From Doryteuthis pealeii (taxonomy: Eukaryota > Mollusca > Cephalopoda > Myopsida > Loliginidae), in the NCBI GenBank assembly GCA_023376005.1, contig CM042145.1, positions 58,240,414 through 58,304,413 on the forward strand: a stretch of DNA of 64,000 nt. Direction: 5' to 3'. Made by a program: the position numbers and the translations under genes. Under the pieces are notes generated by a model. It saw only the letters and a list, made by a program, of their open reading frames with translations, had not been told where the DNA came from and ran no database searches. The first letter of the stretch is position 1, and the number at the start of each line of letters is the position of its first letter. Shown one piece after another: positions 11,331 to 22,109 of this stretch.

Positions 11331-11984
11331 CCCCCCCGTCACGTTTGACGGGTGAGTAACAGTATTTGTAACAATACTTTTTTGTCCATGGGTGCAAAAA
11401 AAGAAAAAAAAAGTTTTCAAATAATAATATTATGACATTTTTTGCACTTTTTATTTTAGAATTCATGAATTTTTACAAAAACTACTGCGTTGTATATTAT
11501 ACAATTTTTTGGATATAGTTATTCAGACTTTTATCTTTATAGAAAAAAGTAAAAACGTTTTCTGACGGTTCATTTTTTTTTATATCTCATAAAATAAAAT
11601 GGGGGGGGGGGTAGACCTAGTAAAAAAAAAAAAAATCCTTTAATATATTTTAGGAAAAAAAACTATTTCAGATATATTTACATCCAAAGGTAAATAGTTA
11701 CGGAAATTTTCTTGAAAATCGGACTATTAATTGATTTTTCATAGAATTTTAAAAAAATCCTCTTATCGTAACTTGTTTTTAGCTACGTTTAATTTCAGTT
11801 GATTTAACAGTGCAAAAATGAAAACGTTGTTTTGCAATCATATTTTTCATTATTTCCGTGAGCTGGAAAAATTTAAAAAAATCATCAGGAGTTTGTTTAA
11901 TGTTTCTTTTTTCGAATGGAAAATTCTTTTTCAAGATAATAATGATTTTTATGCAAGTTTCATTGTGTTAAATTTAGGGGGTGT
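11331..11984. other. AT-rich stretch with homopolymer runs
   Basis: C, G and A runs (about 11328, 11601, 11620) and no supportable gene. Confidence 0.4.
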
Positions 11985-12170
11985 AAATTTCACAGGGTAA
12001 ATTGGTGGTAAATGGTAGTGCAGGCTGGGCTCTTTAGCCCTGGTATGGCAACCGCTCTGGGAGAAGGAAAATTCTGAATTTAAACCAGTTATAAACCTGG
12101 AGAGGCATGGGCTCTCCCAGCCAGTTCCTACCCAAGACACGCTACATGAGTAGCGCCACACGACCAAAAT
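11985..12170 (+). repeat. Fragment of the GTAATGG-type tRNA-SINE body
   Basis: Shares GGGTAAA...GGCTGGGCTCTTTA, GGAGAAGGAAAATTCTGAAT and TTTAAACCAGTT blocks with the SINE at 44969-45250. The tRNA-like head is missing. Confidence 0.55.
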
Positions 12171-12412
12171 CCGGGTTGGGGGGGGGGGGCAGTGAGAAAG
12201 ATTTTAAAAATTAAGGTCTTTTCAATTAGAAAAAATAAGCTCAAAACAGAAACTGTCTCAATTTCGCCCGTATCTTATTATAACGGAGATTCGGTGTGTC
12301 TGTAACCAAAACTACATCACTGCTTACATCACAATACCCCCAGGAATTGCGTAAGTTTATAAATGAGTATTTAATCTATAGTCAAAATCATTAATAACAG
12401 CCCATGTTATTA

Positions 12413-13031
12413 ATGCGGTATTTACCACGTATCCCACGTATACGGTTCAGGCACAAGGCCCTATTAATGTGGGACCACCCACGAACCGTAGCTCATAGGA
12501 TGGAGGGTACAAAAAATACGTGGATCCCGTTGGCATCCCCCATCAAGGAGACGTCTCGGGTCCTGGGCAATAAACCCAGCTCTGTCCCTTTAAATCAAGA
12601 GGACAGGTATTGTCCGATGGATTTCATTAATAGTCCAGTGGCCGAAGCCACCGGCCCCGAAAGGCCCATATTATGGTAATTTTCACCTTTAGTTGTTTCA
12701 AAGTGAAAGTCAAGGGGGGTTACTCTAATTGCCTTATTTGCTATGAATTTAGCCAACTAAAGGTGAAAATTACCCATATCATTAAGGTATTTGCCATGCA
12801 TCCCACTTATGCAGGTGTGACACAAGGGCATTTTATGTGGGCCCACCCATGAACCGAGACTCATGGGTGGTAGGTGCAAAAAATGCGTTGATACCGTCGG
12901 CACTCCCCTCAAGGGGGCGCCCCAGGCACTGGGCAATATACCCAGCCCTGTCCCTTGAAATCAAGCAAGCATGTGTTGGGATAGCCCCCTGGGATCAACG
13001 CCATTAATTTCATTAATAGTCACAGGTAAGA
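12413..13031 (-). repeat. Two tandem family C repeats inserted in a Helitron
   Basis: Two diverged copies of one sequence lie head-to-tail, sharing for example GGGCAATAAACCCAGC / GGGCAATATACCCAGC. The insertion is flanked by GCCCATGTTATTA on both sides (about 12400 and 13033), a 13-14-bp target duplication consistent with retroposition. Read on the minus strand it starts TTACCTGTGAC. A related copy with poly(A) near its end is at 40466-40755. Confidence 0.6.
12675..12774. mobile_element. Mini inverted-repeat element between the two family C copies
   Basis: GGTAATTTTCACCTTTAGTT (12675 on) and AACTAAAGGTGAAAATTACC (to 12774) are perfect inverted repeats of 21 bp around a 58-bp centre. Confidence 0.65.
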
Positions 13032-13211
13032 GCCCATGTTATTAGTGTGTTTAAAATCCTGCAATGTGTCTGATATATCACTAAGAAATAAGGTTTTACA
13101 ATATGGTGTGGTTAATTTGCATACTGATTTAAAAAAAAAAAATTAATTTCGTTAGTCTTTCTAATTTAATATATTTCAATTTCATTATATTAAAACTTAG
13201 ATACTTGCTAG

Positions 13212-14369
13212 TTGTATTTAAAAAAATATTTAATTCAAACAATAAACACAATTAAGTGATAGATTTTTCTTTTAGTGCGAGTAAACCCAAATTATTATTA
13301 TTTTTTTAAAAGTCTATTGTGTAATTATTTATTTACCAGTTTGATTTTTATTTTGTTACTTTCAACATGCCATAACGGTTATGGCATGTTGAAAGTACCA
13401 AAAATGATAACCTATAAATATGATAACCTATAAATAAAACGTTTTGCTTTCGATCTGGGTTAGAATATGAAATGTGATATTCTTTTCTTTAGGAGAACCT
13501 TACATTTTCTGTGTTGATGTAGCTAAACATTGAAATAAATTATAGAAAGACGACCCCCCCACAAAAAAAACAATTGAAGAAAAACCCAGATTGCTCGGGC
13601 TAATCGAGGCCTTCCGGTGGCCTCGTGCTAATAAATAAAGTCGTCTGCTAAAATTTGCCGTTTATTTAACAGAACATAAATTTGAAGTGATTATATAACC
13701 TTTTGCCGGAATTGATATTTTTTCCACTCAAAAATATATTTTATGATATTTTTCAGTAACTATGTCTTATTTTCTGACATAAATTTTTATAAAAAAAAAA
13801 AAAAAATAACAAAACAAACAACAAAAACAAACAAACAAACCAAAAACGTAAATTTGCGCCGGTGTCAATTAATTGAGAGGAGACTTTTCTTCCATGTCAC
13901 CGGTTTACTTTCGCGTCGTCGTGGATTCATACAATCGTTAAGATTTATTTTTCGTGGGCGGGTATTTATTTTCCTTAAGATATTTTTAAGATAAAAAAAA
14001 AATCTTTAAGTCCCTCAATTTACAACTAATAAAAAAGAAGACCCAAACAACAACAAAAACACAACAAAAAAACAAACTAAAAAAAAAAAAATCTGTGCTT
14101 AACACAAGCAACTATTTTTTTTAATTAGCCCAATTATGAAAATTTTGTTGATTTTACATTAATATACAAAAATGAATAAATAGATAAATAAAATAAAAAA
14201 AAAAACATGTATGTAATTCTGTGTAGTGTGTACATATTTAACAACCCCTCTGCACGAGTAGAATGTAACAGAAGGTCAATTTTTAAGTGAAGTTTAACAG
14301 GTTTGAATTCAGTTTTCATTCTCCTATACTGGTTGCCTAACTAAGGTTAAAAAGCCCAGTATGCCCTAC
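13212..14369. other. AT-rich stretch, no gene
   Basis: Contains the palindrome at 13357-13397, a short GC hairpin CGAGGCC/GGCCTCG at about 13605-13625 and A-rich tracts. Nothing codes convincingly. Confidence 0.4.
13357..13397. repeat. Perfect 20-bp palindrome with 1-base loop
   Basis: TACTTTCAACATGCCATAAC, one G, then GTTATGGCATGTTGAAAGTA: all 20 positions pair. Confidence 0.9.
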
Positions 14370-14780
14370 TATTTACCCATGACTGGTATGGTAGTACTTG
14401 AACGGGTCCCATCTATGGTTCAAATAGATCTGTTCAAATATTAGTGTGCAAATTATTTTCATTAAGAATAGTTACTTGAAGCAATAATTGTGTACTAAGG
14501 ATTATTATTATTAGCTTTTTCAAACCATATTACTGTGTGCAAACAAATTACTATTATTAATTAGAAATAGTTACTTGAAAACATATAATTATTAGTATTA
14601 TACAGGAATACTTGAAACCATACAACTGTGTGCAAATTTTTTGTATTAGGAATACTATCATAACTGTGTAAAAAAACAAAAAAAAACATTACGAAATAAC
14701 TACACAAAAAATGTAAATGTAAATGTACAATGAATGGAATTCCCTAACCTGTAGGTATAAAAATAACCAATAAAATAACC
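14370..14780 (+). repeat. Family A 3' region with internal duplications
   Basis: Starts with GGTATGGTAGTACTTG and GGTCCCATCTATGG, then repeats a TACTTGAAACCATA...CTGTGTGCAAA module several times. The same module is seen at 39950-40060, 45500-45560, 55400-55600 and 59270-59470. Confidence 0.6.
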
Positions 14781-14885
14781 AATAAATGCACTCGAGCATA
14801 CTTATCTATTTTGCTTGTATACCTAGCCTCTGTTTCTTCTATCTTGCTGTCTTCCATCTTAGCTTGTGCTGGATCTGTCTATCGT

Positions 14886-14968
14886 TCGATCCTCTGCTCT
14901 CTGGTATTTTAGCTGGATCTGTCTGGTATTTTAGCTGGATCTGTCTGGTATTTTAGCTGGATCTGTCT
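14886..14968. repeat. Short minisatellite, 22-bp unit
   Basis: GGTATTTTAGCTGGATCTGT plus CT is repeated three times with a partial fourth. Confidence 0.85.
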
Positions 14969-14994
14969 GTCTTTGGATGGTGTATGTTGTTATT

Positions 14995-15290
14995 TTCTTC
15001 TTGATTAACAACACAAGACTTTGCTTTTTAGTTTTGAGTTCACATTTTATTATTTAAGATCCCAGATCAAAAAAACACGCTTGTGAGAATTTGGCAAAAT
15101 GAACAGACCATGGCCATTATAGACCGTCTCCTTCAGCGGCCAGCCAAAAACTGATTTTCTAAACTCACTTCCCTCAGCTTGCGTGGATGAACCAGAAGTG
15201 TAGGTCATTAGTGGGTTACATCATGTCACTCACATTCCCTGTATCTTTCCACTAACCGTTTATTTTAATATCTACACTACACTTATGTAC
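14995..15290 (-). repeat. LTR-like repeat, diverged copy (family J)
   Basis: Matches 34735-35000 in order: AACACAAGACTT, ATTTTATT, and a TCTACACTAC block near the other end. On the minus strand the repeat contains an AATAAA-type polyadenylation signal. Probably an LTR remnant; class not determined. Confidence 0.4.
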
Positions 15291-15337
15291 ATAATTAATA
15301 GGCTACCTATCAATTGTATAACATATTCATCAGCTCT

Positions 15338-15462
15338 GTATGGACACTGGGTACCATCTAGAGGACTTACCAAGAGTGATGGCTGATAGGGATGGCTGGC
15401 AAGAAAGAGTCAAAAGAATTTGTGCTGTTGGCATGCCTTGATGATGATGATGATGATGATGA
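15338..15462 (+). repeat. LINE 3' terminus with (GAT)n tail
   Basis: Translates as DTGYHLEDLPRVMADRDGWQ followed by ERVKRICAVGMP and a stop, then (GAT)n. This is the extreme C-terminus of the same LINE type as 16516-17036, where DRNRWRE is followed by a (GAT)n run too, so the simple repeat marks the LINE 3' end. Confidence 0.65.
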
Positions 15463-15574
15463 ATACTATTCATTTAATGCTACAACAAATGGAACCGATA
15501 CAAAAATTGCAGAACATCCTTTTTTTTTTCTTTTTGGCATCATAAAACCATTTTGAGAAATGCTTAGCAATTCC

Positions 15575-16125
15575 ATTTTCAGAGAGATATGTAGAGAGAT
15601 AGATATATATGAATATAAGACTCAAATAGGTAGATAGATAGACATGAAGAGATCAAGAGATAGTAAGATAGATAGGAATAGACTGAGAGAGAGACATGAA
15701 TGGACTGTGGTAGAAAGATAGACATGAAGAGACTGAAGTGGTAGACATAGAGAGATAGACATGAACCGACTGAGAGAAATAGAGATAGGCATGGAAAAAC
15801 TGAAATAGATAGAGAGATAGACATAAAGAGATTGTGAGAGATGGACACAAAGAGGCTGAGATACAGAGATAGACATGAAGAGACTAAAATTGATTGAAAG
15901 ATAGTCTTGACGAGGCTGAGAGAGATAGACATGAAGAGACTGAGAGGGACTGAGAGAGATAGACATGAAGAGACTGAGAGAGAGACTGAAGAGACTGAGA
16001 GAGATAGACATGAAGAGACTGAGAGGGACTGAGAGAGATGGACTGAGAGAGATAGACTGAAGAAACTGAGAGAGATAGACATGAAGAAACTGAGAGAGAC
16101 AGAAATGAAGAGACTGAGATAGATA
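15575..16125. repeat. Purine-rich GAGA minisatellite
   Basis: About 550 bp of degenerate repeats of a GAGAGATAGACATGAAGAGA-type unit, with local units of 24-36 bp. Long open frames on the complement (S/L/V-rich) are a by-product of the repeat. Confidence 0.9.
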
Positions 16126-16299
16126 GTTAATTGTTAAGCCAATTAGTAGTTGAGAAATTTAGTCAGTCTTTTTATTTAACTATCTTAATTCTGCCCTTGA
16201 CTTTTAATTCTTTACCAGGTGTTTGTTATATGATCATTTCTATGATATCAGTACTTTATCTCTTGTTAATTACTTTGAATAGTGAACAGCTTGTTTTCA

Positions 16300-16457
16300 T
16301 TGTAATTTGGATTTTCAGTTTGATTTTTGAGAATTACATTAAAACTTTGTCATTAATTTGGATTTTCATTTTGATTTTTGAGAATTACATTAAAACTTTG
16401 TCATTAATTTGGATTTTCATTTTGATTTTTGAGAATTACATTAAAACTTTGTCATTA
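16300..16457 (+). repeat. 51-bp tandem repeat, three copies
   Basis: The unit ATTTGGATTTTCATTTTGAT... recurs every 51 bp (about 16307, 16358 and 16409). Because 51 is divisible by 3, it leaves an open frame with a repeated IWIFILIFENYIKTLSL. I regard the frame as incidental. Confidence 0.85.
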
Positions 16458-16515
16458 TCATCACTAGCAGAAATATGTGTCCCTCGCGCGGGCGTAATTA
16501 TTTAATTTTTAATGT

Positions 16516-17036
16516 CATCATCATCATCATCATCATGTCGCGCTGTCAGCGTGGATATCCATGACAATCTCTCTTCATCTGTTCCTATCACTCATCATTC
16601 TCGGGAGGTCCTCTATACAGCATCCTGTATCTGCACAGATCAATGTACGTCTTTGCTGGTCGGCCCACACTGGCGTGTCCATGTGCTAGCTTCCACAGGG
16701 GGATGTCGCTTATGAGTTCGTCCTTGCTTCTCCAGCAGTGTCCTGTGTGTCTTGTCCGTCTTACTCGGATGGTTTGGGTGATATGTGGCAGGTGACCATA
16801 CAGCTGTTTTCTCGTAGGGTGTTGTTTCCACGTCTTGTTCAGGATCACCCGCAGCATTCTTGTGCAGCTCCCATCTAGTTTATTCTCTAGTTGCTTAGTT
16901 AGGGTCCAGGTGGTGCAGCCATACAGCAGCACTGACATGACAACGTCCTGGAATAACTGTCTCTTTAACTTGTCTGTGAGATTGGATTTCCATATGATCG
17001 ATAATTTATTTATAGCGGCCCATGAATGAAATATAT
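16516..17036 (-). repeat. LINE reverse-transcriptase C-terminal region, well preserved
   Basis: Uninterrupted minus-strand translation of about 150 residues: WAAINKLSIIWKSNLTDK, then LLYGCTTWTLTKQLENKL, CWRSKDELISDIPLW and GRPAKTYIDL. This order matches the thumb/C-terminal part of invertebrate LINE reverse transcriptases. The palm domain is absent, so it is a 5'-truncated copy. The 3' end is a (GAT)n run at 16517-16537. It abuts a truncated Helitron at 17037. Confidence 0.8.
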
Positions 17037-17522
17037 TAAATCAGAAAGACAAACAAAATCAAATGAGTATGCATATAAAAAGATTACACTAAATTTTATT
17101 ATATTTTAATTTGTTTCTATATAAAATCATTCATACAATTGATTTTAATATGTTGGAGAATAAAACAATAATATTAGAGATCAATAACACCAAGTAATTA
17201 TTTATTAAACCTGGTTTTGTTAAAACCAGTATGCAAATTAACCACACCATATATTATGTAAATCTTTATTTCTTAGTGATATATAAGACGTTGCATGATT
17301 TTAAACACACTAATAACATGGTCTGTTTTGGGGCAAATCTAACTCAGATTTTCATAGAGCCTTTGTTATTAAATAAGATTTATTCTATTCTATTTATTAA
17401 TGATTTTGCCTATAGATTAAATACTCATTAATAGACTTATGCAATTCCTGAGGTTATTGTGATGTAAGCAGTGACATAGTTTTGGTTACAGACACAGACA
17501 CTGAATCTCCATTATAATAAGA
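17037..17522 (-). mobile_element. Helitron-like element, long family, 3'-truncated
   Basis: Minus orientation. The 5' end is at 17522 (TCTTATTATAATGGAGATTC in the element sense), followed by the interior shared with 36463-37101. The 3' hairpin and CTAG are missing at the LINE junction. Confidence 0.7.
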
Positions 17523-17814
17523 TATTCTCTTGTTTGATGTTTGTAAGATTTGTGAAAGTAGAGATTTCTTATTCGTTATTTCTTACAAAACAGAGTTGTC
17601 TAGCTTCTTTTGGCTTGTCACCTACTTTTTTCTACATAAAGTATGACATACATTTATAAAAATTCTTTTTTTTTTTTTTATGTTCTTCCCATTTTAACAT
17701 TCTAACAGAATCTTTTTTGTATGAAAGGTTTTCAATGACACCTTTTATCTATTGACGTTTTCAAGACCAAAGATAATATCACTTCTATACTGATAATAAC
17801 TTGCAGGACCTGTG
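17523..17814. other. No recognised feature
   Basis: AT-rich; nothing supportable. Confidence 0.4.
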
Positions 17815-18275
17815 GATATACCACAGTATGATAATTTAATTATTACAACAGTTGATATGTTTACTTAAGAGCTATTGCTAAATTGTTCAATATGTAAAAA
17901 GTTTAATAATCTTGATTTAACTCTCTCTCTCACTCTTTTTTTCTTTCTTTCTTTCCTTCTTTTCATTATGTTCAATTGAAACAGATTAGTGTTATTGCTT
18001 CCACATGCTCACCCCTCTCTCTATATCTTTCCCCATGTTTCTTTGTTTGTTTCTTTTTTTCTTTATTTTCTTATTATATTTTTCTGTGTAGCATTTCCTT
18101 TTTCTTCCATTTCTTTCTTTATAATAAAAGGAATGGTCCATTAGTTAGTTGAGGTGATGACACTCATAAGAAATAAGAATTCAGCAGATAAGCAACATCA
18201 GATAATCCATATTTACATTTTTGCATTTCCTCTTGGACAATTTGGATGGTCTCATTTTTAACTAGAGGTGTGAAA
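17815..18275 (-). repeat. Family F dispersed repeat
   Basis: Inverse of 28655-29062. Shared blocks include TATACCACAGTATGATAATT, CTTGATTTAACTCTCTCTCT, TTATGTTCAATTGAAACAGA and TTTGGATGGTCTCATTTTTA. A pyrimidine-rich centre (17925-18120) dominates. Third copy at 47385-47682. Confidence 0.7.
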
Positions 18276-18352
18276 AGAGGATAATGGTTATACTTTTAAG
18301 GAACTCTAGTAATAATGTTCTCCCAACTATACTGCACTCTGCTCACCAACAA

Positions 18353-18655
18353 TCAAAATCTATCTCGAAATGTCTTGTTCACCTGTAGCAAGAGCCAAAA
18401 TGCTACTGCCAGCTTTTTTCGTAGTCGTCGTACGTAATCATTTGATGCTCTCTCTAGCCATCGCCGTATGCTTATATGCACGCCCGATCTTGAGCGAATT
18501 TGCATATGTGCAATCCCTTTCTCGCTGGTTCGAGATCGCCCATCGTTAAATATAGTGCTTACAGCAGCCATATTTCTTTCCTGCGATGGCCCTGCAAGCC
18601 AGACTTGTCCCCGCACGCTTTGAGTTTCGAGATATGTTATTTTCATTACATCCAC
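18353..18655 (-). pseudogene. Possible FtsJ/MRM2-type rRNA methyltransferase fragment
   Basis: The minus-strand frame is visibly less AT-rich than its surroundings. Near its end it reads RRWLERASNDYVRR and, after a short gap, AFWLLLQVNKTF. The pattern WL-R...D-YV...AF-LL-VN resembles the segment before the SAM-binding motif of mitochondrial MRM2/FtsJ methyltransferases. The conserved DCGAAPG motif that should follow is not seen in frame, and a stop comes directly after FRDRF. It may be a decayed retrocopy, one exon of something else, or chance. The first 60 residues are unrecognised. Confidence 0.25.
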
Positions 18656-18822
18656 AGGAACACAAGTATTAATATATAGATTGGTAAGTGTTTGTCAGTC
18701 AGTCCTCTGTAGACAACCAAACTTATGAAGAGTAACCAAATTTAGTATGTATACTTACTGGATGTAAACAAAGTTTTTAATATTAAAAATATTTTTGTTT
18801 CTCATAGGACGATTGAGTGCAA

Positions 18823-19714
18823 GTCTTGGTAAATCATGAATTCAAAGGAGCACACCAGTGATACATTTTGTTGCTATGGATGGCCAACAATGTAAAAATA
18901 TGTTACAGTTAACAATGTGTTTAGGTACAGTGATGCTGATTAGCTTTTTAATTTAGTGCATCCTGGGACGTACAGATTTGATTCGAATGAGTTCCCAGGA
19001 AATTTGATGGGTCCCAACTAAAGTTTTTTAATAAATTGCAGAGTTTTTGTCTATGACCAACTAAAGCTGTCTAACCCCTACCTTGTACCACATACAGTGT
19101 AATTCGTTTTCAAGAAAATATTGAAATGTATTTACAGTTAGTTGGAAATGGTGGCGGAAGAAAAAAAAAAACACTGGGACACATGGATGTGATTTTTCTG
19201 CATCCTTTTAGATTTTTCTGCATCAGTGACGGAGGACGCGTACCTATCAGCATCTCTGAGGAAGTACACTTAGGCAACATTAGTATTCTAATAAAATTAA
19301 TTCTTGATGTACACAAGTCAAATCAGTTTTTAGTTTAGCTAGCAATTAAATAAAGTAGAAAAATATTCTACTTTTTAATTATTTCATTTTAGTATTCATA
19401 GTTGAAACGTATATCTTTTTTTGAGTTCGACCTGAATTTTCTTATTTACAAAAAACAGAATTTTTAAAGTTTGCTTAATGGTTTTCTTTGATAAAACACA
19501 CACCTAGATATATGCAAATATTACTAAATATGAAAATTTACATAAATCATGTTCTGAATATTTCTTTTCCTTAATCTAAAGTATTTTGTATTGCTTTGCT
19601 TTCATTAGAGATTGGTTTATTATTATTAAGCTATTTTAATTTTTACATTATTAGCCATCCATAGCAGCAAAATGTATCACTGGTGCACTTCTATGAATTT
19701 GCGATATACCCAAG
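18823..19714. mobile_element. Inverted-repeat DNA element
   Basis: ACCAGTGATACATTTTG and TGCTATGGATGGC at about 18853-18884 are matched in inverse by GCCATCCATAGCA and CAAAATGTATCACTGGT at about 19656-19687. The arms are about 80 bp, imperfect. The interior of about 730 bp has no transposase; the small open frames at 19110-19338 overlap each other on opposite strands and are not convincing. Confidence 0.6.
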
Positions 19715-19849
19715 TCTCTAAGAAACAATAATCAACAGGAAGCTATGTTGCTTCAAATGCCATAACTAACTGTACAAAATTTAAATATCTAAACTTTAAA
19801 AAAATGTATATTTTTCTTACTAAAATGATTATTCATATTGGATTGAACA

Positions 19850-20215
19850 TAACTAATTAATAATAATCAATAAATTAATAATTGATCCATCAGCATTAAT
19901 AATTAATGATAATTAATAAATTAATTATTACTTTGGTTTGTATTTCTATCTAATTAAACATAAATAATTAATAAATGAATAATTAATGATAATTAATAAA
20001 TTAATTATTACTTTGGTTTGTATTTCTATCTAATTAAACATAAATAATTAATAAATGAATAATTAATGATAATTAATAAATTAATTATTACTTTATGTTT
20101 TGTATTTCTATCTAATTAAACATAGATAATTGATAAATTAATAATTAATGATAATTAATAAATTAATTATTATTTTATATCTTTCTTATTCACATCAAAT
20201 TAAACATAACTAATT
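19850..20215. repeat. 80-bp minisatellite, about four copies
   Basis: The unit contains ATTACTTTGGTTTGTATTTC and a run of TTAATTAAT-like words. Units begin near 19904, 19984, 20064 and 20146, the last two more diverged. Confidence 0.85.
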
Positions 20216-20264
20216 AGTAAAATTTCTATTTTTTTTTTTACTGTTATCCTCATGTTTATTGTGG

Positions 20265-20545
20265 CTTGTAAAATCACAGCGTTTTGGCCGTTGTATCATC
20301 CGGCCCTACCTCAGGTGTGTCCTATGTATCCAAGCATAGCAATGACCCAATATGGGAAATCATTTTGAATAGTTTGGCTGTTGATCAAAGGGTCAAAGAA
20401 CTTTTGAAGATGTTATCCAAATAATGACGTTATTGTTTTTGCATGCCTATCATGTGTGACATTTCTTTGCTCAGATACGCAGAAAACACCTGAGGAAGGC
20501 TGGAGGAGACAGTGGCTGAAACGTTGATCACTTAAGCTCAATTTG
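20265..20545. repeat. Diverged fold-back family K relative
   Basis: Bounded by ACAGCGTTTTGGCCGTTGT and GTGGCTGAAACGTTGAT, with a CCTCAGGTG block and its complement CACCTGAGG inside. The same core is seen in family K elements at 45285 and 48320. Confidence 0.45.
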
Positions 20546-21632
20546 ACAACATTCCTACTGATTTTTGTCACATGACATTCTACCAATCAAAATATCATAC
20601 TACAGGTCACTCAGGAGTCAGCGTCTATCTATCATACACATTTTAACCTAATGTAACTTTCCATGACTCTTGTACAGAATTAAACATTAACTTTTGAATT
20701 AAAATATTCTACACTATATTACAAAATGAATAGACTACCCCCATTCATTATTTAACAGTATGTGGCATCCAGTGATGATTGAACTCGCTATTTAGTAGTA
20801 ATGGATCTGCAAGACTAGCTTGCTAACTGTAGTAATACGAATATCAGAGTTAACAGAGAAATAATAGGAAGAAACACAATGTGTACCAAGGATAGGGGAA
20901 AAGGTTTACTAAGCAAAGATGCAATGTGAACAGAGTAATTAGCAAATGCTAGGTTGAACTAACAAGTCTCGTGAGATCTTATTTCTCTCCTCTGAGGTTT
21001 CATCAGACATTATTTATAGGAAAAACAGACGATTTCATTCTCATTATTTAGGTACTATATGACACTAAACATTACACCATGATGGGACTCATAAAAAAAC
21101 AAAATGAAAATGAATCGGACAAATATCTTGAAAAGATAAATTTTACAACGTATTTAATTTTGAATATTTCTTTTGTATTACTTTTCTTTCTTTTTAAAGA
21201 CCAAAACATTCTGCCCTGATGATGACCTTTTGTCTACATGCTTACTTTCCTGTTTTTCTATTGTTATTTTATTTCATTTCATATTTAAAATAATTCTAAA
21301 TAGAATACTGTATTAATTCTTAATTCTTGTTCAAACACGTGTCGACATATAATAAATTTCATACATGCCAAAATATCTATATTTTTCTTCCATTTATCAT
21401 TTCAACATATATATGTGTGTATAGTACAAGTTGCTACCCAGCGTTGCCCGGGTAGAGAGGGGTGTATTGGTGTGTTTACTTTTGAGATTTACAAATGCTA
21501 GACAATTTTTAAGTAGAATTTCAATGCTATTTCTATGTCTATTTTGATTTGTAAATATCATCGAATATAAAGCAAATCTTCATAATTTTTGCACAAAAAG
21601 CAAGATCTTTAAGATATTTAATGTGTATATAT
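20546..21632. other. Intronic stretch without a gene
   Basis: No gene. A GCTACCCAGCGTTGCCCGGG motif at about 21432-21451 stands out against the AT-rich surroundings; it looks like a repeat end but no class was assigned. Confidence 0.4.
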
Positions 21633-22063
21633 CAGGCCCCGACACTAACTTTTTTCATGACTGTCCTGAACAAAAATTATCAACCGTCCCGAATGGGGTT
21701 TGGACCGTCCTGAAATCAAAATATTTTTGTTTAATTCATTAGCATCATCTATACTTGTCAGTCATCAGTAGCATAATAACATGTAATAAAACATTAAGAA
21801 AACCTGAAGCAGTGATAATTCTGGATATTTGGACAAAAAATCCATTTCCTAGTGTGTTTTGTGCTAAAAAAATACTTTTTACTTTAAGTTACCCTGAGAT
21901 GGGTTAGTAGTACATAATTCGGTCCTTTTAAATTATCTCCCGCCACCATTATTCATTACATGGCTTTGAGAATAGACCTGCGGTGCCGTATTGATCATCC
22001 CAGATGTAATTTTTATCGTCATCGGGACAACGGGACAACATGACGGCGTTAGTGTCAAGCCCT

Positions 22064-22065
<2 letters not shown>
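21633..22065. mobile_element. hAT-like MITE
   Basis: The left end CAGGCCCCGACACTAAC and right end GTTAGTGTCAAGCCCTG are imperfect inverted repeats of about 17 bp. The CAGGG(C/T)...GACA(C/T)TAAC form is typical of hAT-type termini. The interior has no transposase. Flanks are TATATAT on the left and (TA)n on the right, compatible with an 8-bp duplication in a TA tract. Confidence 0.65.

Positions 22066-22104
<39 letters not shown>
22066..22104. repeat. (TA)n microsatellite
   Basis: About 19 TA dinucleotides, starting at the last base of the hAT-like MITE. Confidence 0.95.

Positions 22105-22109
<5 letters not shown>

Larger units (their letters stand above)
12273..13211 (+). mobile_element. 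Non-autonomous Helitron-like element, long family, interrupted
   Basis: Starts TCTTATTATAACGGAGATTC after an A and ends CTAG before a T. The interior matches the full copy at 36463-37101 on both sides of an insertion (12413-13031). The 3' hairpin present in other copies is missing: the sequence goes from ACTTAGATACTTG directly to CTAGT, as if deleted between short TTG repeats. Confidence 0.75.

Noticed and set aside
15579..16082. Open frame of 167 codons on the minus strand, S/L/V-rich
   Set aside because: It is the complement of a GAGA-type minisatellite, and other frames of the same repeat are open as well.
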